In this document: piece by piece, positions 35,447 through 43,727 of the stretch
How the letters are laid out: the number at the start of each line of letters is the position of its first letter
Position numbering within the stretch: the first letter of the stretch is position 1
Assembly: GCF_042653925.1 (NCBI RefSeq)
Contig: NZ_JBHSFQ010000001.1
Span: 186,001-250,000 of the forward strand
DNA: 64,000 nt
From: Nocardiopsis_B mangrovi
GTDB lineage: Bacteria; Actinomycetota; Actinomycetes; Streptosporangiales; Streptosporangiaceae
Direction of reading: 5' to 3'
Notes under the pieces: model-generated
What the model was told of the DNA's origin: nothing
What the model saw: the letters and a program-made list of their open reading frames with translations, nothing else
The model's database searches: none
Position numbers and translations under genes: made by a program

Positions 35447-35968
35447 GTGTCTTTCAACATTCGCGAAGTCGTGATGGATATCGAGCGCCATGCCTCCGGG
35501 CAGGGCTGGGATCAGCCGATCCGGGTCTACGCCCTGGTCCCGACCGCCGACCTGGTCGGCCGGGAGCCCGCGCTGGCCGAGATGCTCGGGGTGAGCGGGC
35601 AGGTCGGCGCCGATGAGCTGACCCCTGTGGAGCAGGAGCCGCTGCCCTCGGACATGGCCGTGGAGGAGGCGCTGGGGCGCATGGCCTGGCCCGAGACCGT
35701 CGCCGGATGCGCCCTGGTCATGGAGCGGCTGGTGGTCAAGGGGTCCGATGAGACCCTGACCCCGCCGGGCGACGCCGATCCGGGCGAATGGGCCCGGCGG
35801 CAGGACGGTGCCGAGGAGATCCGGATGGTCGCGGGGGTGCTGCGCGACGGCGGCCGCCATTCGGCGCTGCGGATGCGCAGCCACGACAGCGACGAGCAGG
35901 TGCTGCACGGGGAGGACCTGGTGCCCGCGCTCACCTCGGCGCTGGCGCTCACCTTCGAGGAGGAGTGA
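35447..35968 (+). CDS. PPA1309 family protein, unknown function
   Basis: 173 residues. Matches the small actinobacterial PPA1309 family: IERHASGQGWDQPIRVYALVPTADL, MAWPETVAGCALVMERL, DGAEEIRMVAGVLRDGGRHSALRMRSHD and GEDLVPALTSALALTF. The AGCA/ERLV core and RHSALR segment are the family's most constant parts. Soluble, no known activity. GTG 35447 has no good ribosome site and may be translated from a leaderless or near-leaderless mRNA. Its constant position beside UPF0182 and the Lon-like protease suggests a shared envelope-related role (inference). Confidence 0.8.
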   Translation: MSFNIREVVMDIERHASGQGWDQPIRVYALVPTADLVGREPALAEMLGVSGQVGADELTPVEQEPLPSDMAVEEALGRMAWPETVAGCALVMERLVVKGSDETLTPPGDADPGEWARRQDGAEEIRMVAGVLRDGGRHSALRMRSHDSDEQVLHGEDLVPALTSALALTFEEE

Positions 35969-36032
35969 CCCGCTGCGGGGCCGGCCCGCGCCGCTGCCGC
36001 GGCGGGGCCGCGCGCCCGTGGGCGTGGCCGGG

Positions 36033-37088
36033 TCAGCCCTGCTCGCAGCGGGGCAGGTCCGCCGGGGCGCCGCCGCCGCGGATCGCCTCCAGGGCGCCGA
36101 CCGCGTCCTCCAGCCGCTCGACCCGCACGACCTCGATGTCGCCCGCGGCGGCGGAGTCGAAGGTCTGCGAGCAGCTGTCGGCCGCGACGAAGAAGTACTC
36201 CGCCCCCAGCCGCTCGGCGCTCACCATCTTCTGGGCGACGCCGCTGACCCCGCCCACGGTGCCGTCGGCGGCGATCGTCCCGGTGCCGGCGATCTCGTGG
36301 CCGCCGGTCAGGCTCTCCTCGGAGAGCCGGTCCATGATGCCCAGCGCGAACATCATCCCGGCGCTGGGGCCGCCGACGTCCCCGACACTGATCTCGACGT
36401 CGAAGGGGAACAGCAGGTCGTCGGCGACCATGATCCCGACGATCGCGGTGCCGTCGTCGCTCTCGGTGGTGGTCAGCGCGGCCTCGACGGCCTCGCCGTC
36501 GCGGTCGACCGTGATCTCGACCGGGTCGCCGGGGGCGCGGTCGGCGACGAGCCGGACCGCCTCGTCCTTGCCGCCGACCGGCTCGCCGTCGACGGCGGTG
36601 ACGACGTCGCCCTCGCGCAGCTCCCCTTCGGCGGGCATCCCCTCGGCGACCCCGGCGACGAACGCCTCGGTGTCGTAGTCGACGCCCAGCTCGGTGAGCG
36701 CCGCCGCCGTGGCGTTGGTCTGGGAGTCGTCCATCTCCAGGGTCTGGGTCTCGCTGATCTCCTCGACGCTGCGGTCGGGCGGGAACAGCGCCTCCTCGGG
36801 CAGCACCGCCTGGCTCGGCGACAGCCATGCGCTGAGGACCGTGAACAGGTCCATGCGGACCCCGGGCCCGCCGGTGTACTGGACGGTGACCATGGACAGG
36901 CCGCCGTCGTGCGCGTAGCTGTCGGCGCCGTCGACCTGGATCACCGGTTCGCCGTCGGCCTCGCCGAGCGTGTCGAGCGCGAGCCCGGGCGAGGCCACGA
37001 GGTAGGGCACCGGCAGGTACAGCCCGCCCACCGCGAAGGCGGCCAGCAGGACGACCGCGGCGATCAGGGTGCTTGCGCGACGGAGCAT
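36033..37088 (-). CDS. PDZ domain, Lon-like (S16) membrane-anchored protease
   Basis: 351 residues. Anchor helix LIAAVVLLAAFAVGGLYLPVPYLV; PDZ domain (about 140-215, GVAEGMPAEGELREGDVVTAVDGEPV); S16 Lon-type proteolytic domain with catalytic Ser in GGPSAGMMFALG (near 242) and Lys in GVAQKMVSA (near 285). Active site therefore faces outside. Orthologue of Rv3194c. ATG 37088 is chosen because TAGGCT ends 7 nt upstream (leaderless) and it starts right at the anchor; a GTG 12 codons upstream is less likely. Converges on PPA1309. Confidence 0.9.
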   Translation of the reverse strand: MLRRASTLIAAVVLLAAFAVGGLYLPVPYLVASPGLALDTLGEADGEPVIQVDGADSYAHDGGLSMVTVQYTGGPGVRMDLFTVLSAWLSPSQAVLPEEALFPPDRSVEEISETQTLEMDDSQTNATAAALTELGVDYDTEAFVAGVAEGMPAEGELREGDVVTAVDGEPVGGKDEAVRLVADRAPGDPVEITVDRDGEAVEAALTTTESDDGTAIVGIMVADDLLFPFDVEISVGDVGGPSAGMMFALGIMDRLSEESLTGGHEIAGTGTIAADGTVGGVSGVAQKMVSAERLGAEYFFVAADSCSQTFDSAAAGDIEVVRVERLEDAVGALEAIRGGGAPADLPRCEQG

Positions 37089-37146
37089 GGACCACAGCCT
37101 AAAGGGACCGCGGCGTCCGGTCACCCGGGTCCCCGGCCCGGCGCCG

Positions 37147-37584
37147 CTAGTCGATTCCGACCCATTCGGTGCCGCCGTCGGTGAACGACTGGTGCTTCCA
37201 GATGGGGACCTCGGCCTTGATGTCGTCGATGAGCCGGCGGCAGGCGTCGAACGCCTCCTCGCGGTGTGCGGCCGAGGCGGCCACGGCGACGGCGATGTCG
37301 CCGATCTCCAGGTCGCCGACGCGGTGCAGCGCGGCGACGCGCCACACCGGGCGGCCGTCGCGCGAGGTGTCGGCGACGATCTTCTCCATGACGCGGCGCA
37401 TGTCGGCCTCGGCCCGGGGGTGGGCGGAGTACGAAAGGGCGGTGACGCCGCGGCCGTGGTCGTGGTCGCGGACGGTGCCGACGAAGAACGCGGTACCGCC
37501 CGCCCGGGGGTCGTCGACGGCGGAGACGACGTCGTCGATGGCGAGCGGGGTGGCGCGCAGTCCTACCAGGGTGATGGGATCCAC
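37147..37584 (-). CDS. moaE: Molybdopterin synthase catalytic subunit MoaE
   Basis: 145 residues. Signatures: GGTAFFVGTVRDHDHGRGV, LSYSAHPRAEADM (family LxYxAxxxMA-type), RVAALHRVGDLEIGDIAVAVAASAAHREEAFDACRRLIDDIKAEVPIWKHQ with the catalytic Lys region. Transfers sulfur from MoaD to precursor Z. GTG 37584 starts VDPITLVGL and lies 7 nt after TAACGT with no Shine-Dalgarno, suggesting leaderless expression. MoaD and other moa genes are not in the window; MoeZ, the sulfur donor activator, is at 60539-61717. Confidence 0.93.
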   Translation of the reverse strand: MDPITLVGLRATPLAIDDVVSAVDDPRAGGTAFFVGTVRDHDHGRGVTALSYSAHPRAEADMRRVMEKIVADTSRDGRPVWRVAALHRVGDLEIGDIAVAVAASAAHREEAFDACRRLIDDIKAEVPIWKHQSFTDGGTEWVGID

Positions 37585-37731
37585 AGGCACGACGTTACCA
37601 ACGCCTACCCCCTCGGTGCCCCAGTGCCTTCCCTCTCGTCCCGGTTCATCCGGAACCGGCCACCGGCGACGCGTGCGATCGGCCCCGGCGGACTCCCGTC
37701 CGCCCCTGGTCACGCGGTCGCCGGGCCCGGT

Positions 37732-38856
37732 TCAGCCCTTCCGGCGCTTGCGCAGGTGCCGCACCGCCGCCGCGGTGCCGATCGCGGCGACGGCGGCGCC
37801 CGCGGCCCCGGCGGCGGTGATGGTCGCCTCCTTGCGGCCCAGGGTGCGTCCGACCAGCGCGTGCTTTCCGCTGCGGGCGTCCAGCAGGGCGTGCAGCGCC
37901 GCGGCGTTGTCGTACGCGGGGCGCCAGCCGGCGTCGCGCAGGGTCGCGCAGTCCACGACGCAGGGGTAGACGAGGAACTTGAGCTCCTCCGCGGAGGCCG
38001 GGGTGATGCCCGCTCTGTGCAACCGCCGCGTGGTACCGAACGCCAGGTTCGCGGGCAGCTCGAAGCGGCGCAGGCCGGCGATCTCCTCCGCCTCCGCCTG
38101 CCCGAGCGCTCCGTCGCAGCCGACGGCGAGCGCGCCCTCCTTGCCGTCCACACCCTCGACCGCGATGAACTCCAGGGCGCTCGCCAGGTCCTCGACGTGG
38201 CAGAACTGCCACTCCTGCTCGACGCCCTTCACGCTGAGCAGCCGGGGGGCGGCGAAATGACGGGTGAGCGCGGAATCGAGGCCGGGGCCGACCAGGGGCG
38301 CCGGGCGTACGACGGTGACCGAGAGCCCCGGGTGGCCGCGGCGGGCGCGGCGCACGAGGTCCTCGATCTCCGCGTGGTCGCCGGCGATCCCCGGACCCGC
38401 CTCCTCCACCAGGGGGGCGTCCTCGGGGAGGGGGACGGCGGCACCGGGGTGGGCGCCGTAGACCGTCGTGCCCGTGACCACGACGACACGGGGGACGCGA
38501 GCGGCCGCGGCGGCCGTCAGCACGGTCTGCGCGGCCCGGACGTTGGCCGCCCGCCGCTCCTTGGCGGGGGTCTCCAGCGACCGGTCGTCGGCGGTGTGCA
38601 CGAGGACGTCGACCCCGTCGAGCCGCCCGGCGAGGCGGGGATCGCGGACATCGGTGATACGCCAGGTGGCGCCCTCGATGTCGCCGCGTTCGGTGTCGAT
38701 CGCGACCGGCTTTGCGGCCTTCCCGGAACCCGAGGCCGTGAGCAGGCGTTCCACCAGCAGGCGGCCGATACCGGAGGATGCTCCGGTGACGGCGACCACC
38801 GGCCCTCCCCCGCGGGGGCTGTGCTGTGGGCGAACCTGGTCGTTTTCGGTATTCAC
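37732..38856 (-). CDS. NAD-dependent epimerase/dehydratase-like SDR protein
   Basis: 374 residues. Rossmann nucleotide motif VVAVTGASSGIGRLLVERLL, DVLVHTADD, and an extended-SDR-like VVVVTGTTVYGAHPGA in place of the YxxxK region (TVYGA followed by no clear YxxxK), then VVRPAPLVGPG. A hydrophobic segment near the C-terminus (EATITAAGAAGAAVAAIGTAAAVRHLRKRRKG) looks like a membrane tail. This resembles the Rv3725/Rv0501-type sugar-nucleotide epimerase-like group. The missing catalytic Tyr/Lys pair means activity is uncertain. GTG 38856 has GGGAG 9 nt upstream; the gene is divergent from the DUF2342 gene by 62 bp. Confidence 0.75.
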   Translation of the reverse strand: MNTENDQVRPQHSPRGGGPVVAVTGASSGIGRLLVERLLTASGSGKAAKPVAIDTERGDIEGATWRITDVRDPRLAGRLDGVDVLVHTADDRSLETPAKERRAANVRAAQTVLTAAAAARVPRVVVVTGTTVYGAHPGAAVPLPEDAPLVEEAGPGIAGDHAEIEDLVRRARRGHPGLSVTVVRPAPLVGPGLDSALTRHFAAPRLLSVKGVEQEWQFCHVEDLASALEFIAVEGVDGKEGALAVGCDGALGQAEAEEIAGLRRFELPANLAFGTTRRLHRAGITPASAEELKFLVYPCVVDCATLRDAGWRPAYDNAAALHALLDARSGKHALVGRTLGRKEATITAAGAAGAAVAAIGTAAAVRHLRKRRKG

Positions 38857-38918
38857 TCCGGGCGGCTCCCAGCTAACGTGACAGTGGAGACAAACCTAAT
38901 CCTGCCTGAGGTCTAATC

Positions 38919-40409
38919 GTGAGCGACCTGCCTTTTGGTTTCAGCATGCCGAACGATCCGGACGACGAGTCCGGGCGCCGATCCGGCGATTCCGGTTCCG
39001 GTTCCGGCTCCGGCCACGGCGGCCCAGGCGGTGGTGGTCCGGACATGAACATGCCGGGCGGCTTCCCGTTCGGCGATCCGCAACAGATGGCCCATATGCT
39101 CCGCCAATTCGCCGACATGATGTCGGCGCAGCCCCCCGCCGCGTCGGGACAGGGCGGCGGAGGCGGCCCCGTCAACTGGGATGTGGCGAAGAACATCGCC
39201 CGGCACACGGTGTCGCAGGGCGGCGATCCCAGCGTCGGCCCCCTCGACTTCGCCAAGGTCCAGGAGGCGCTGCGCCTGGCCGACCTGTGGCTCAACGAGG
39301 TCACCACGCTGCCCTCGGGGGTCAACACCGTCGAGGCGTGGAGCCGGTCGGAGTGGGTCGAGCGCACCATGCCGACCTGGTCCCGCCTGTGCGACCCTCT
39401 GACCTCCCGCATCGTCGAGTCGATGGGCCAGAACCTCCCCGATGAGATGCAGTCGGTCGCCGGGCCGCTGCTGGGCATGGTGCAGCAGATGGGCGGCATG
39501 CTGGTCGGCCAGCAGGCCGGGCAGGCCATCGGCGAGCTGGCCCGCGAGGTGATCGGTTCGACCGACGTCGGCCTGCCGCTGGCGGGCGAGGGGCGCGCGG
39601 CCCTGCTGCCGCCCGGCGTCGAGAAGTTCGGCGAGGGCCTGGAGATCCCCAAGGACGAGGTCCGCCTGTACCTCGCGGCGCGCGAGGTCGCGCTGCACCG
39701 GCTCTACGGGCACGTGCCGTGGCTGCGCTCGCACCTCTTCAGTTTGGTCGAGGAGTACGCGCACGGCATGTCGTTCGACATGAGCGGGCTTGAGGAGAAG
39801 CTCGGCGGGATCGACATGTCCAACCCCGAGGCACTCCAGGAGGCGCTGTCCGGGACCGACGGCGAGGGCCTGTTCCAGCCCGAGGACACCCCGCAGCAGA
39901 AGGCCTCGCTGGCCCGCCTGGAGACCACGCTCGCGCTGATCGAGGGCTGGGTGTCGGTGGTCGTCGACGCCGCGGTCGCCGACCGCCTTCCGCACGCGGC
40001 CGCGCTGGCCGAGGCCACCCGGCGGCGGCGGGCCACGGGCGGGCCGGCCGAGCACACCTTCGCCACGCTGGTCGGCCTGGAGCTGCGGCCGCGCCGGCAG
40101 CGCGAGGCCGCGGTGCTGTGGCGGGGGCTGCTGGACGCGCGCGGGGTCGAGGGCCGCGACGCCGTCTGGGAACACCCCGACCTCATGCCGTCCGGCGACG
40201 ATCTCGACGACCCCGACGCGTTCGTCCGCGGAGAAGGGGGCGACGCGGCCGCCGACCTCGACATCTCCCAGTTCACCGGCGAGTCCGGTGCGCCGTCGGA
40301 GGCCGACGGCGGTGCGGCCGAGGGCCGCGAGGGCGGCGCAGAGGGTGACGACGGCGACGACACCCCCGAGTCCGGCCACGGCGGCACCGGCCCCAAGGGC
40401 GGCGCGTGA
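38919..40409 (+). CDS. DUF2342 zincin-like protein
   Basis: 496 residues. An N-terminal Gly/Ser/Met-rich flexible region (first ~90) precedes the DUF2342 core: PVNWDVAKNIARH, VGPLDFAKVQEALRLADLWLNEVTTLP, EWVERTMPTW, MLVGQQAGQAIGELAREV and LYLAAREVALHRLYGHVPWLRSHL. The AREVALHRL stretch occupies the position of the metal-binding helix (degenerate HExxH: ExxxH). The tail from ~430 is acidic low-complexity. Homologues (Rv3195-like) are annotated as zinc metalloproteases or F420-associated proteins; activity unproven. GTG 38919 is 7 nt after GAGG. Overlaps the NUDIX gene by GTGA. Confidence 0.85.
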   Translation: MSDLPFGFSMPNDPDDESGRRSGDSGSGSGSGHGGPGGGGPDMNMPGGFPFGDPQQMAHMLRQFADMMSAQPPAASGQGGGGGPVNWDVAKNIARHTVSQGGDPSVGPLDFAKVQEALRLADLWLNEVTTLPSGVNTVEAWSRSEWVERTMPTWSRLCDPLTSRIVESMGQNLPDEMQSVAGPLLGMVQQMGGMLVGQQAGQAIGELAREVIGSTDVGLPLAGEGRAALLPPGVEKFGEGLEIPKDEVRLYLAAREVALHRLYGHVPWLRSHLFSLVEEYAHGMSFDMSGLEEKLGGIDMSNPEALQEALSGTDGEGLFQPEDTPQQKASLARLETTLALIEGWVSVVVDAAVADRLPHAAALAEATRRRRATGGPAEHTFATLVGLELRPRRQREAAVLWRGLLDARGVEGRDAVWEHPDLMPSGDDLDDPDAFVRGEGGDAAADLDISQFTGESGAPSEADGGAAEGREGGAEGDDGDDTPESGHGGTGPKGGA

Positions 40410-40960
40410 GCCTGCACGACGACGCGCGCGCCGTCCTCACATCCTGGGCCGCGCCCGACCCCCGGCAAGACGAGCTGCGCCGCTCCTACCTCCACCACCT
40501 CGACACCCATCCCGACGCCATGTGGCGGGACTGCCGCCCCGGGCACCTGACCGCCAGCACCGCGATCATCGACGCGTCAGGCCACCACGTGGTGCTCGTC
40601 CTGCACCGCCTCATGGGCATGTGGCTCCAGACCGGCGGCCACTGCGAGGCCGGCGACGCCACGCTCGCCGCGGCCGCCCTGCGCGAAGCGGAGGAGGAGT
40701 CGGGCATCAGCGGGCTGCGGCTGCTGCCCGTTCCCGTGAGCCTGGACCGGCACGAAGTGCCGTGCGGGGGCGGCGACGGGAGCCTCCACCTCGACGTGCG
40801 GTTCGCGGCCATCGCCCCCGAGGGCGCCGCGCTGGTCCGCTCCGAAGCCGAATCCGACGACCTCCGCTGGTTTTCCGTCGATGCGGTCCCCGAGCCGACC
40901 GACGACGCCTGCCGAACGCTGGTCGGCGAGGCCGCCGCGGCGGTCCGCCGGGCCGGCTGA
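40406..40960 (+). CDS. NUDIX hydrolase
   Basis: 184 residues. The NUDIX box reads GGHCEAGDATLAAAALREAEEESGI, a complete GX5EX7REUXEEXGU pattern. N-terminal helix-rich cap (DELRRSYLHHLDTHPDAMWRDCRPGHLTAS). Substrate class is unknown; such proteins clean nucleoside diphosphate derivatives. GTG 40406 overlaps the DUF2342 stop, so the two are translationally coupled and probably functionally linked. A 9 bp hairpin at 41005-41025 ends the transcript. Confidence 0.9.
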   Translation: MSLHDDARAVLTSWAAPDPRQDELRRSYLHHLDTHPDAMWRDCRPGHLTASTAIIDASGHHVVLVLHRLMGMWLQTGGHCEAGDATLAAAALREAEEESGISGLRLLPVPVSLDRHEVPCGGGDGSLHLDVRFAAIAPEGAALVRSEAESDDLRWFSVDAVPEPTDDACRTLVGEAAAAVRRAG

Positions 40961-41004
40961 GTTCCCGGGGCGCGGCGCGGGACCGCGTCGCTCCCCGGGC
41001 TCCG

Positions 41005-41025
41005 AGCGGGGCCGGAGGCCCCGCT
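41005..41025. terminator. Hairpin between NUDIX and TetR genes
   Basis: AGCGGGGCC/GGCCCCGCT 9 bp stem with GGA loop between two convergent genes; followed by TCCG, no T-run. Confidence 0.55.
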
Positions 41026-41060
41026 TCCGAACGCCCGGCACCGCCGGCGGCCTCCGCCGG

Positions 41061-41657
41061 TCAGGACGGACGCAGCGCGGTGAGCATCCGGGTGAGCGCG
41101 GCCACCGTGGCATCGAGGTCGGCAGGGTCGTCGGAGCGGGCGAGCCAGAGGGCGGCTTCGTTCATCGCGCCGGACAGCAGCCGCGCCAGCGGCTCCACGG
41201 GCTGGGGGGCGATGGCTCCGGTCTCGGCCATGGCGGTGAGCGCCTCGGTGAGGTGCCGCGCCGACGACTCCTCGTCCATCCGGCGCCACTCGTTCCACCC
41301 GAGGACGGCCGGGCCGTCGATGAGCATGATCCGCTGCACGTCCGGATCGGCCGCGGAGGCCAGGAACGCCCGGCACCCGGCCGTGAGCCGGTCCCAGGGG
41401 TCGGACTCCGCGTCGGCGGCGGCGGCGACCCGGGCGGCGACCTCCTGCTGGACGCGGGCGACGACCGCGGTGAAGAGCCCGGCCTTGCTCCCGAAGTGGT
41501 GGTAGAGCGCCCCCTTCGTCACGCCCGCGGCGCGGGTGATCTCGTCGAGGGGGACGGCCGCGTAGCCGTCGCGGGCGAACAGGCGCCCGGCCTCGGCGAG
41601 GAGGATCCGGGTGGTCGCCTCGCTCTGCCCGGCCTTGGTGCGCGGCCCTGGTGGCAC
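41061..41657 (-). CDS. TetR-family repressor
   Basis: 198 residues from GTG 41657, which has GGAGGGG 8 nt upstream; an ATG nine codons earlier (41684) lies inside an operator-like palindrome. HTH: TRILLAEAGRLFARDGYAAVPLDEITRAAGVTKGALYHHFGSKAGLFTAVV. The C-terminal domain contains CRAFLASAADPDVQRIMLIDGPAVLGWNEWRRMDEE, the TetR_C_33-like form also seen in AcrR-type regulators. Divergent from a VOC gene with two operator-like palindromes between them, so it probably represses both itself and the VOC gene in response to a small ligand. Confidence 0.9.
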   Translation of the reverse strand: MPPGPRTKAGQSEATTRILLAEAGRLFARDGYAAVPLDEITRAAGVTKGALYHHFGSKAGLFTAVVARVQQEVAARVAAAADAESDPWDRLTAGCRAFLASAADPDVQRIMLIDGPAVLGWNEWRRMDEESSARHLTEALTAMAETGAIAPQPVEPLARLLSGAMNEAALWLARSDDPADLDATVAALTRMLTALRPS

Positions 41658-41681
41658 GGTGACGTCCCCTCCCACAATTGA

Positions 41682-41728
41682 CATACCGACGGTACGCATC
41701 TAGCGTACTCGGACATACCGTCAGTATG
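41682..41728. promoter_or_regulatory. Twin TetR-type operators
   Basis: Two similar palindromes: CATACCGACGGTACG (41682-41696, core TACCGACGGTA) and CATACCGTCAGTATG (41714-41728). Their centres are 32 bp apart, about three helical turns, on one face of the DNA between the divergent TetR and VOC genes. Confidence 0.75.
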
Positions 41729-41753
41729 CGTTTTTTCTCGGAGGACGACCGCC

Positions 41754-42167
41754 ATGACCCTGACCGGCTTCTACCCCGTCATCTGCACCGCCCGGCTGGC
41801 GGAGTCCGTGGAGTTCTACACCGCGCTCTTCGGCTTCGAGACCACGTTCTCCGCCGACTGGTACGTGAGCCTGCGCCGCACGGCACCGCCCCACCAGGAG
41901 CTGGCGCTGCTCGACCACACCCACCCGACCCTGCCCGCCGGATACCGGTCCCCGGCGGCCGGGCTGCTGCTGAACTTCGAGGTCGAGGACGTCGACGCGG
42001 AGTACGCGCGGCTCGTGGGCGCGGCGGGGCTGCGCCCGGAACTGGACCTGCGCAGCGAGGACTTCGGCCAGCGGCACTTCATCGTGGCCGACCCGAACGG
42101 CGTGCTGGTCGACGTGATCACGCCCATCGCGCCATCGGCGGAGTTCGCCGCCGGCTACGCGTCCTGA
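41754..42167 (+). CDS. VOC (glyoxalase/bleomycin resistance) family protein
   Basis: 137 residues. Paired beta-alpha-beta-beta-beta modules: YPVICTARLAESVEFYTALFGFET at the N-terminus and EDVDAEYARLVGA...QRHFIVADPNGVLVDVITPI at the C-terminus. Glu/His candidates for a metal site are not all obvious (first-module His is absent), so it may bind a ligand without metal. ATG 41754 follows GGAGGACGACC. Probably controlled by the divergent TetR. Antibiotic sequestration or dioxygenase/isomerase activity cannot be decided. Confidence 0.85.
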   Translation: MTLTGFYPVICTARLAESVEFYTALFGFETTFSADWYVSLRRTAPPHQELALLDHTHPTLPAGYRSPAAGLLLNFEVEDVDAEYARLVGAAGLRPELDLRSEDFGQRHFIVADPNGVLVDVITPIAPSAEFAAGYAS

Positions 42168-42201
42168 CCCGGGGCGCACGCGCGGAGGCGGCGGAGCGCG
42201 G

Positions 42202-42759
42202 TCAGTCGCCGAGGACGTCGTCCTCTTCCTCCACCTCACCGCTGCCGCCGGCGTCGAGGCGCGGGGCGGCGCTCACGCCCTCCAGGTAGCCGCGGGCCCG
42301 CTCGGCCTTGGGGTAGCGGCGTACCATGTCCCAGAACTCCGCCCCGTGGTGCGGGATGACCAGGTGGACGAGCTCGTGGACGAGCACGTAGTCGACCACC
42401 CAGCCGGGCATGCCCGACAGCCGGCGCGACAGCCGGATGGAGCCGTTGTCGGGTGTGCAGGAGCCCCAGCGCGCCTGCTGGTTGTCGACCCAGCGGACGC
42501 TTTCGGGCAGCGCCCGGCCGTCGAGGTAGCGTTCGGCCAGTTCCCGCGCCCGTGCCTGGAGCGCGTCGTCGTCGCCCGGCCGGCGGCGTCCCTCGCGCGC
42601 GTCGAGCCGTTCCAGCATGCGGCCCACCCACCGCTGCTCTTCGGCGCGGGAGAACGATGCTGGCACGAGGACGACCGTCTTGTCTCCGTCTCGATAGGCG
42701 GACACCGTTCGCCGTCGACGAGGACTGCGGCGTACCTCGACTTTTGTGTTCGGAGGCAC
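42202..42759 (-). CDS. DUF45/YgjP-type M48-like metallopeptidase
   Basis: 185 residues. The zinc motif HELVHLVIPHHGAEFW (HExxH plus third ligand region) is preceded by the conserved QQARWGSCTPDNGSIRLSRRLSGMP. N-terminal strand KVEVRRSPRRRRTVSAYRDGDKTVVLVP is typical of YgjP/SprT-like DUF45. An acidic tail ends the protein. GTG 42759 is 6 nt after TAACGT without a Shine-Dalgarno, suggesting a leaderless transcript. Proteolytic role is inferred from the family. It converges on the VOC gene. Confidence 0.85.
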   Translation of the reverse strand: MPPNTKVEVRRSPRRRRTVSAYRDGDKTVVLVPASFSRAEEQRWVGRMLERLDAREGRRRPGDDDALQARARELAERYLDGRALPESVRWVDNQQARWGSCTPDNGSIRLSRRLSGMPGWVVDYVLVHELVHLVIPHHGAEFWDMVRRYPKAERARGYLEGVSAAPRLDAGGSGEVEEEDDVLGD

Positions 42760-43033
42760 GAAATCACGTTAGCTCAGAGGCGCCGGGCGCCAAAGGGCCG
42801 CATTGCGGATTTTTACTCTATGAACTCCGCATTCGTCCCTTGAGCCGACCGAGGCGCCGACTCCGCGCCCCGCGTGATCGGCAGATGCGCACAGTGTGTC
42901 ACCAAGATTCAACCGTGGCCGGATGCGGCCACTCCCATGGTGCCACTGCCCCCGTGTCCAGCGCCGGGACGGCACGCGGCGGGGCCGGCGCCCCCGGGAG
43001 GGTCACCGGCCCCGATCGGTCAGCGCGCCCGCG

Positions 43034-43192
43034 TCAACACAGGCGTGATACCCGCAGTGTCATGAGTTCCTGTTCGGCACGGCGACGCTCGCGCAGTTCG
43101 GCGCGGAGCTGGCGGGCCGACAGGCGGTGGCGCTGACGCTCGACCTTGCGGTCGACGGAGTCCTGCAACTGGATCAGTTCGAAGAGCAGCAT
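43034..43192 (-). CDS. 52-residue charged, coiled-coil-like protein downstream of whiB7
   Basis: Reads MLLFELIQLQDSVDRKVERQ and continues with alternating Arg/Glu/Leu (LRAELRERRRAEQELM). It should form one long amphipathic helix. First ~30 codons are almost all G or C at the third position, as for real genes here. Upstream AAGGA is 11 nt from the ATG, a weak but present ribosome site. It starts 64 nt after whiB7 on the same strand with no terminator between, so it is probably co-transcribed and induced with whiB7. Not a recognised family; could bind RNA or ribosomes (speculation). Confidence 0.55.
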   Translation of the reverse strand: MLLFELIQLQDSVDRKVERQRHRLSARQLRAELRERRRAEQELMTLRVSRLC

Positions 43193-43256
43193 CGGAGATC
43201 AGGTCCTTTTCACGAAGGTGTTCGGCGGCGTGGCGGAGGCGTCGTGGGCCGGGCGC

Positions 43257-43535
43257 TCAGGCCGCGACGGGCTCGGGGTTCTTCCGGGGCCGGCCGCGCG
43301 GGCGCTTGCGGGCGACGACCTGGCCGGCGACGAGCAGTTCGCCACCCCAGACGCCCCACGGCTCGCGCCGCTCAAGGGCGTCGGCGAGGCACTGCTCGCG
43401 GACGGGGCAGGCCAGGCAGACCGCCTTCGCGGCTTCGACGTCCGCCGGAGCCTCGGCGAAGAAGAGGTCGGGCTCCCAGCGGCACGGAACCTCGACGTCG
43501 CCGGGCAGAGGGGTCTCCAGGACCGACGCGAGCAT
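43257..43535 (-). CDS. whiB7: WhiB7/WblC antibiotic-resistance regulator
   Basis: 92 residues. Cluster cysteines at 18, 40, 43 and 49 (CLACPVREQC), the EPWGVWGGE turn, and the AT-hook RGRPRK near the C-terminus, the hallmark of WhiB7. It activates intrinsic resistance genes with the primary sigma factor at promoters having an AT-rich patch before -35. ATG 43535 is 6 nt after GGGAGG; the frame is open upstream but only the ATG fits known WhiB7. The 550 nt leader carries an upstream ORF and a terminator/antiterminator. Confidence 0.97.
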   Translation of the reverse strand: MLASVLETPLPGDVEVPCRWEPDLFFAEAPADVEAAKAVCLACPVREQCLADALERREPWGVWGGELLVAGQVVARKRPRGRPRKNPEPVAA

Positions 43536-43662
43536 CGGTGTCCTCCCTGATGTTTCGTCTTGAACGCGGTTGGCGACCGGATGTTCATCCGGTGGTGGGG
43601 CCCCGACATCAGACGTGTCCACCTGGCCGCCCTCGGTGAGGAAGGTGGTTGCGGTGGAGATC

Positions 43663-43717
43663 AAAATGGCCGCGGCCCCCTGTGTGGGGTCCGCGGCCAC
43701 GGGAGAGACACCCGGCC
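43663..43717 (-). terminator. whiB7 leader terminator with competing antiterminator
   Basis: Terminator: TGGCCGCGG/CCGCGGCCA (43699-43691 with 43675-43667) plus CCCC/GGGG, loop ACACA, then TTTT (43666-43663). Antiterminator: GGCCGGG (43717-43711) can pair with CCC-GT-GGCC (43703-43695), using the terminator's left arm. The upstream ORF stop is 11 nt before the antiterminator arm. Confidence 0.85.
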
Positions 43718-43727
43718 GTTTTCGCTG

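Noticed and set aside
41658..41699. Upstream starts (41684, 41699) for the TetR repressor
   Set aside because: They fall inside the operator-like palindrome and lack ribosome sites; GTG 41657 has GGAGGGG at correct spacing.
43257..43700. Longer 147-codon start for whiB7
   Set aside because: The extension overlaps the leader terminator, and ATG 43535 has a proper ribosome site and the usual WhiB7 length.
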